In this document: one piece after another, positions 6,641 to 9,814 of the stretch
Numbering within the stretch: the stretch's first letter is position 1
Layout: every line of letters starts with the position of its first letter
Source: an uncultured Ruminococcus sp.
GTDB lineage: Bacteria; Bacillota; Clostridia; Oscillospirales; Ruminococcaceae
Reading direction: 5' to 3'
NCBI GenBank assembly: GCA_900543105.1
Contig: UQQA01000092.1
Coordinates: 1 to 9,814 of the forward strand
Length of the DNA stretch: 9,814 bases
Translations under genes and position numbers: made by a program
Notes under the pieces: generated by a model
What the model was told of the DNA's origin: nothing
What the model saw: only the letters and a program-made list of their open reading frames with translations
Database searches by the model: none

Positions 6641-6657
6641 GCGTATTGTAATAGAAT
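6629..6657 (+). promoter_or_regulatory. Sigma-A promoter of the secreted membrane-anchored protein gene
   Basis: TTGACA (6629-6634) and TAGAAT (6652-6657) are 17 bp apart. Predicted initiation is near 6664, giving a leader of about 78 nt. The whole -35 box is inside the right arm of the 6601-6640 palindrome, so anything binding the palindrome should compete with RNA polymerase. Confidence 0.8.
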
Positions 6658-6741
6658 ATATATAGTATATCAATATTTGCTGATACGGTAAAGTTCCCGC
6701 ACTCCCTGTCAGCCAAAACAAATAAAGGACGGGTTTTTGAA

Positions 6742-7473
6742 ATGAAGATCACAAAGATAATAGCTGCCGCTGCAGCTTCCGTAATGGCTCTTTCCGCAGC
6801 TGCTTTTTCCGCTTTCGCCGTTGATGAAGCAACTTTCAGCTTCGATACCGACACTTCGCTCTCAATGTTCCAAAGCTATGGTTCAACAACGGAAACAGGC
6901 TTTAAAGCTTCGATCGATGAGCAGACAAAAGTTGACGGCAACGGTTCGCTGAAGCTTTCGGAAAATGTTACGGAATCAATTGCAGATGACAACCGTTTCG
7001 GCGGTGTTTACCTTGATTCATCATCAGTCGGTCTTGACAGCTTTGCAGGCTGCACCGTATCGATGAAAGTATTATTTGACAGCGATGCGGCAAAGCTTGC
7101 GCAGTCGTTTTCCGTTTTCTCGGACGGCATCGTTTGGCTCAGCACCGACCTGAGCAATGAAAATGCAGGAAAATGGACGGACGTTTCGCTCACTGTCCCC
7201 GAAAATGCAGACAACACAAGGATCGGCTTCTCTATCCCTGTCTTTGAAAGCTATAACGGCGCAGTTGCCTACATTGACGAACTCACCGTTACGACTTCGG
7301 ACGGAATGGCTATCGCAAATATCGGCGACCGAAAAGAAGCTTCTCAGGTCACTGTTTCAATTTCAAAAGGTCCAAGGATCATTCTTATCGTTCTTGTCTG
7401 CGTTATCCTCGTTGGCGTTGTTGCCTGCGTTGGATTTGTCATTTCAAAGTTCCAGAACAAGTTTACAAATTAA
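6742..7473 (+). CDS. Secreted, C-terminally membrane-anchored protein of unknown function
   Basis: The 243-residue protein starts with a classic signal peptide (MKITKII, Ala-rich core, AFA cleavage after residue 26). It ends with one hydrophobic segment (about 213-234) followed by a short basic tail (KFQNKFTN), predicting an outside domain tethered to the membrane. The ectodomain (about 27-195) is rich in Ser, Thr, Asp and aromatic residues. Its pattern (FSFDTDTSLSMF, GNGSLKLSE, GKWTDVSLTVPENADNTRIG, GAVAYIDELTV) resembles a carbohydrate-binding-type jelly roll, especially the final strand pair. No catalytic motif is visible, so sugar or surface binding is inference. The Shine-Dalgarno AAAGGA (6724-6729) is 12 nt from the ATG, longer than usual; the signal peptide nonetheless supports this start. 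The gene is single, between its own promoter and a strong terminator. Confidence 0.8.
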   Translation: MKITKIIAAAAASVMALSAAAFSAFAVDEATFSFDTDTSLSMFQSYGSTTETGFKASIDEQTKVDGNGSLKLSENVTESIADDNRFGGVYLDSSSVGLDSFAGCTVSMKVLFDSDAAKLAQSFSVFSDGIVWLSTDLSNENAGKWTDVSLTVPENADNTRIGFSIPVFESYNGAVAYIDELTVTTSDGMAIANIGDRKEASQVTVSISKGPRIILIVLVCVILVGVVACVGFVISKFQNKFTN

Positions 7474-7487
7474 AAAGATATCTTTTC

Positions 7488-7515
7488 GCCGACAGGCTCA
7501 CCTGTCGGCTTTTTT
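7488..7515 (+). terminator. Intrinsic terminator after the secreted protein gene
   Basis: A perfect 9-bp G+C-rich stem, GCCGACAGG (7488-7496) with CCTGTCGGC (7501-7509), has a CTCA loop and is followed directly by six T (7510-7515). It starts 15 bp after the stop codon. Confidence 0.95.
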
Positions 7516-7529
7516 ATTTATATAATAGC

Positions 7530-7558
7530 TTGACCTTTTCAGGAAAATATGATATATT
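7530..7558 (+). promoter_or_regulatory. Sigma-A promoter of the DUF3783 gene
   Basis: TTGACC (7530-7535) and TATATT (7553-7558) are 17 bp apart, predicting initiation near 7565 and a leader of about 145 nt. A TGGTATAAT extended -10 at 7684-7692 is a second candidate, but it would start transcription on top of the Shine-Dalgarno. Confidence 0.7.
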
Positions 7559-7571
7559 TTCAGTAGTATTA

Positions 7572-7689
7572 ATACTAAACACCAATAAAATACAGGAAAA
7601 ATCTGCGCCGAAATCCCATATAAACCTGTTAAAAACAGCTACGAGATTGTCGGCTTGATTTTTCCCATATTTTAAATGGTGTTTGGTAT
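7572..7689 (+). repeat. Long imperfect inverted repeat filling the DUF3783 leader
   Basis: The left arm (7572-7611) and right arm (7650-7689) are complementary in blocks: ATAC, AAACACCA, AAAATA, GGAAAAATC and GCCGA. That is 32 Watson-Crick pairs, plus one U-G pair and short internal loops. The 38-nt apical region holds its own hairpin, CTGTT (7626-7630) with AACAG (7634-7638). The predicted transcript starts about 7 nt before the left arm, and the right arm ends 6 nt before the GGGGAG Shine-Dalgarno at 7696. It could be a structured cis-regulatory RNA or a small inverted-repeat insertion. It matches no riboswitch class I recognise. Confidence 0.8.
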
Positions 7690-7710
7690 AATTTTGGGGA
7701 GACTAAAAAA

Positions 7711-8091
7711 ATGAAAGCAAGGATAATAAACAGCACTGACGGGCGTATCATCGCATATAAACAGCAGGAAAACCTTACTGCTCTGAAAAAAATCACCGAT
7801 AAGCTACGCATCAAGCTTATCATCGCTGAAGACAACGAAGCTGAAACGCCGATAGGCTTCTTCGCAGGCTTTAACGGATTTGAGAAAAGTGAAAAGATTG
7901 GTGAAGCGAACAGCGGCTGTATCATTTTTTCGGGACTTTCGGGCAGTCAGATCGATTCCGTGCTTGCAGAACTGCGCAAGGCGGAGGTTTCTATCCCGTT
8001 AAAAGCGGCTCTCACGCCCTCTAACCGGAAATGGAGCATAAAAAAGCTTGTTTCCGAGCTTGCAAAGGAACGGGAAAAACTCGGAGGGTGA
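7711..8091 (+). CDS. DUF3783 domain-containing protein
   Basis: This is a small, charged cytoplasmic protein of 126 residues with no signal peptide or membrane segment. The C-terminal part (about 71-118) has the DUF3783 pattern: IIFSGLSGSQIDSVLAELRK, then IPLKAALTPSNRKW (95-108) and a closing helix (SIKKLVSELAKERE). The N-terminal 70 residues (MKARIINSTDGRIIAYKQQE...) form a divergent beta/alpha segment typical of the rest of these proteins. The biochemical role of the family is unknown to me. GGGGAGA (7696-7702) lies 8 nt before the ATG. The gene is single, follows a strongly structured leader, and ends 3 bp before heptad repeat copy B and 62 bp before a bidirectional terminator. Family assignment from memory is fairly firm; no function is proposed. 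Confidence 0.78.
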   Translation: MKARIINSTDGRIIAYKQQENLTALKKITDKLRIKLIIAEDNEAETPIGFFAGFNGFEKSEKIGEANSGCIIFSGLSGSQIDSVLAELRKAEVSIPLKAALTPSNRKWSIKKLVSELAKEREKLGG

Positions 8092-8094
8092 ATT

Positions 8095-8128
8095 TAATAC
8101 GTAATTCGTAATGCGTAATGCGTAATTT
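8095..8128 (+). repeat. Heptad repeat element, copy B, behind the DUF3783 gene
   Basis: This 34-bp copy of the TAATNCG heptad element starts 3 bp after the TGA stop at 8089-8091, in the same orientation as the gene. It differs from copies A and C at positions 5, 21 and 34. With copy C it forms the outer arms of an inverted repeat around 8129-8229. Confidence 0.9.
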
Positions 8129-8153
8129 AGCTTCGCTGTTCCGTTAGAATAAT

Positions 8154-8192
8154 AAAAATGCGTTCACGTGAAAAAACGTGAACGCATTTTTT
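8154..8192 (+). terminator. Bidirectional intrinsic terminator between DUF3783 gene and pyk
   Basis: A perfect 16-bp stem (8154-8169 with 8176-8191), core TGCGTTCACGT, has a 6-nt GAAAAA loop. It ends in six T in the plus direction (8187-8192) and five T in the minus direction (complement of 8154-8158), as expected between convergent genes. Confidence 0.93.
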
Positions 8193-8208
8193 ACAATTCT
8201 TAATTTGT

Positions 8209-8229
8209 ATGCAATGCTCTGCATTGCAT
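8209..8229. repeat. Short perfect hairpin next to heptad copy C
   Basis: ATGCAATGC (8209-8217) and GCATTGCAT (8221-8229) form a 9-bp stem with a TCT loop, directly abutting copy C. No T-run follows in either direction, so it is not a standard terminator. In the pyk transcript it would lie just after the heptads and could protect the 3' end. Confidence 0.75.
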
Positions 8230-8263
8230 TAATTACGCATTAGGCATTACGAATTACGCATTA
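8230..8263 (-). repeat. Heptad repeat element, copy C, overlapping the pyk stop codon
   Basis: On the minus strand this 34-bp element starts with TAA at 8263-8261, which is the pyk stop codon, as copy A does for the EF-G-like gene. It differs from copy A at one position only. The orientation again follows the gene it ends. Confidence 0.9.
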
Positions 8264-9682
8264 TTTTATCGTGTCTACCTTGAGCATATTTGTCTTGCCC
8301 GCAACGCCGAGAGGGATACCTGCGGTGATGACAACAATGTCATCCTTTTCAACAAGTCCGTGGCTTTTTGCGGCATCGATTGCGGCACTGAAAAGTTCAT
8401 CGGTGCTGCTCTTTTCGTCCATTTTTACGGGAACTACGCCCCAGCTGAGACTCATCTGACGGTGAACGGTATCATCGGGCGTACAGCCGATTATCATACA
8501 GGTCGGGCGATATTTCGATATGTTCTTCGCGGTCGAACCCGACTTCGTTACAGTGATAACAGCCTTTGCGCCGAGGTCGTGAGCTGTTGTAACAGCGGCG
8601 TGAGCGATAGCGTTCGTGCTGTCGATGCCCTTCTGCATCGGACGCTTGGAAAGACGTGCGATGTAGTTGATATCCTTTTCCGTTGTTTCGGCAATGAGAG
8701 CCATTGTCTTTACGGCTTCAACAGGGTGCTTGCCTGCGGCAGTTTCGCCCGAGAGCATAATTGCGGAAGTGCCATCGTAGATAGCGTTCGCAACGTCGGT
8801 TATCTCGGCTCTTGTAGGACGGAGGTTGGTTATCATCGATTCGAGCATTTGAGTTGCGGTGATGACCTGCTTGCCGCTCATATAGCCTTTTTCGATGATC
8901 TCTTTCTGGATAGCAGGTATCTGCTCGAAAGGTATCTCAACGCCCATATCTCCTCTTGCGACCATGATTCCGTCGGATACATCGATGATCTCGTCGATGT
9001 TGTTCACGCCGTCCATATTTTCGATCTTGGAGATGATCCTCGGAGTTGTCCAGCCGAGGCTCTTTGTGAACTTTTTAAGGTAATTTATATCTGCGGAAGA
9101 GCGGACGAACGAAGCCGCGATGAAGTCAAAGCCCATTTTTGCACCGAATTCAAGGTCGTTCATATCACGCTCGGAAAGATACGGCATGGAAAGCTCAGCG
9201 CCGGGAACGTTGATGCCCTTGTTGTTGGAAAGCGTTCCGCCGTGAACTACCGTGCAGACGATATCTGTATCGGTTATCTTTTCTGCTCTGAGTTCAACTG
9301 CGCCGTCATTTATAAGGATAGTTGTACCGACGCTTACGTCCTTCGGCAGGTTTTTGAAGTTGATGTAAGCCTTTTTTGCGGTACATTCGCACTCAATAGT
9401 TGTGAGCGTGATAGTGTCGCCGTCGTCAACATCGACAGGCTTGTTATCGACAAACTGTCCAAGTCTTATTTCAGGGCCTTTTGTATCGAGCATTGTGGCA
9501 ATGGGCAGACCGAGTTCGTTTCTCAGGCGTGTTACCTGTTCAAAGCGGCGCTTGTGTATCTCATAATCACCGTGTGAAAAGTTGAAACGTGCAACGTCCA
9601 TGCCCGAAAGCATCATTTCGCGCAAAATGTTGTCATCGTCCGTAGCAGGACCTATTGTGCAGACTATCTTTGTTTTTCTCAT
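8261..9682 (-). CDS. pyk: Pyruvate kinase
   Basis: This 473-residue cytoplasmic enzyme makes pyruvate and ATP from phosphoenolpyruvate and ADP, the last step of glycolysis. Key elements are present: ARFNFSHG (31-38) with R32, N34 and S36; DTKGPEIR (66-73); the catalytic signature IISKIEN with K219 and metal ligand E221; GDMGVE with D245; and TATQML with T277. The C-terminal allosteric domain has TKSGST (379-384), a phosphate-binding loop like that of fructose-1,6-bisphosphate-regulated enzymes. Length matches E. coli PykF. The extra C-terminal PEP-utiliser-like domain of Bacillus pyruvate kinase (about 585 residues) is absent. The ATG at 9682 gives the expected MRKTKIVCTIGP start, and an in-frame TAA upstream rules out extension, yet the only good Shine-Dalgarno is 30 nt away across a hairpin. 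The TAA stop belongs to heptad copy C. No pfkA neighbour is seen. Confidence 0.97.
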   Translation of the reverse strand: MRKTKIVCTIGPATDDDNILREMMLSGMDVARFNFSHGDYEIHKRRFEQVTRLRNELGLPIATMLDTKGPEIRLGQFVDNKPVDVDDGDTITLTTIECECTAKKAYINFKNLPKDVSVGTTILINDGAVELRAEKITDTDIVCTVVHGGTLSNNKGINVPGAELSMPYLSERDMNDLEFGAKMGFDFIAASFVRSSADINYLKKFTKSLGWTTPRIISKIENMDGVNNIDEIIDVSDGIMVARGDMGVEIPFEQIPAIQKEIIEKGYMSGKQVITATQMLESMITNLRPTRAEITDVANAIYDGTSAIMLSGETAAGKHPVEAVKTMALIAETTEKDINYIARLSKRPMQKGIDSTNAIAHAAVTTAHDLGAKAVITVTKSGSTAKNISKYRPTCMIIGCTPDDTVHRQMSLSWGVVPVKMDEKSSTDELFSAAIDAAKSHGLVEKDDIVVITAGIPLGVAGKTNMLKVDTIK

Positions 9683-9717
9683 AAACTGACCATACTTGGA
9701 TTAAGTATGTGTCCTCC
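9683..9717 (-). promoter_or_regulatory. pyk ribosome binding site with a hairpin between Shine-Dalgarno and ATG
   Basis: On the minus strand, GGAGG (9717-9713) is 30 nt from the pyk ATG. Between them, CATACTT (9709-9703) and AAGTATG (9697-9691) form a perfect 7-bp stem with an AATCC loop. Folding would leave 3 nt on one side and 8 nt on the other, about the spacing needed for initiation. No Shine-Dalgarno is seen closer. A 14-codon ORF (MRGGHILNPSMVSL) begins at 9723, contains the GGAGG and ends at TGA (9681-9679), overlapping the pyk ATG as ATGA, so translational coupling is an alternative. Confidence 0.6.
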
Positions 9718-9782
9718 TCTCATAACAGCAAAAAGCCTTTGAAAATACTTTTAAGGAAAATTTGAAACTTTTCCCATTTTAT

Positions 9783-9811
9783 ATTTTAACATATTAATTT
9801 ATAAAAATCAA
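9783..9811 (-). promoter_or_regulatory. Possible sigma-A promoter of pyk
   Basis: On the minus strand, TTGATT (9811-9806) and TAAAAT (9788-9783) are 17 bp apart. Predicted initiation near 9776 gives a leader of about 94 nt, containing a small GGAAAA/TTTTCC hairpin and the bridged ribosome binding site. The region is very A+T-rich, so chance matches are likely. Confidence 0.55.
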
Positions 9812-9814
9812 TAC

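Larger units (their letters stand above)
6223..6741. other. Gene-free 519-bp stretch rich in repeats
   Basis: No coding region is supported here. From left to right it holds the rest of heptad copy A, an A+T inverted repeat (AATTATTAA 6249-6257 with TTAATAATT 6282-6290), a 116-bp tandem repeat (6310-6590), a 40-bp palindrome (6601-6640), and the promoter and leader of the gene at 6742. A gapped inverted repeat, GCGGTTTCAC (6293-6302) with GTGAACCGC (6335-6343), crosses into the first tandem unit. No convincing U-tailed terminator follows the EF-G-like gene unless the 6601-6640 palindrome acts as one. Confidence 0.8.

Noticed and set aside
6410..6721. 103-codon minus-strand open frame across the tandem repeat
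   Set aside because: It is composed of repeat sequence, the 116-bp period shifts frame between units, and no ribosome site or family match is seen.
8360..9577. 405-codon open frame on the plus strand opposite pyk
   Set aside because: It is fully antisense to a well-supported pyruvate kinase, is Cys/His-rich with no recognisable domain, and has no promoter or gene context. It reflects stop-codon scarcity in the opposite frame.

Overview
The window looks like a chromosomal segment from a Gram-positive Clostridia member, most probably a Ruminococcus/Oscillospiraceae relative. This is inferred from strong AGGAGG-type ribosome binding sites, near-consensus TTGACA-17-TATAAT promoters, U-tailed hairpin terminators, a lipoprotein, a clostridial-type DUF11 protein and Firmicute-type Xpt and pyruvate kinase. 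No insertion sequence, phage gene, rRNA or CRISPR array is visible.

Layout, left to right. A DUF11 repeat protein (231-1091, +) converges on a tRNA-Ser(GGA) gene (1170-1262, -) with a shared hairpin terminator between them. The tRNA promoter is back to back with that of an aldo/keto reductase (1493-2356, +). An A+T-rich orphan lipoprotein (2488-3240, +) follows and converges on xpt (3324-3911, -) through a bidirectional terminator. xpt has tandem promoters, divergent from that of an EF-G-like GTPase (4186-6222, +). The next 519 bp carry no gene, but hold a heptad repeat, a 116-bp tandem repeat (about 2.4 copies) and a perfect palindrome overlapping a promoter. That promoter serves a secreted, C-terminally anchored protein (6742-7473, +). 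A DUF3783 protein (7711-8091, +) follows behind an almost fully self-complementary leader. It converges on pyruvate kinase (8261-9682, -) through a terminator flanked by inverted heptad repeats.

The genes do not form one pathway. Most are single transcription units with their own promoter and terminator: glycolysis (pyk), purine salvage (xpt), translation (tRNA-Ser, EF-G-like), a reductase and several envelope or unknown proteins.

The most unusual material is non-coding. (1) A roughly 34-bp element of TAATNCG heptads occurs three times, each directly behind a gene and in that gene's orientation; in two cases its first TAA is the gene's stop codon. (2) The DUF3783 leader can fold into one long stem. 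(3) The only good pyk Shine-Dalgarno lies 30 nt from the ATG, with a perfect hairpin in between. (4) The EF-G-like protein lacks the catalytic histidine and has a short switch I.
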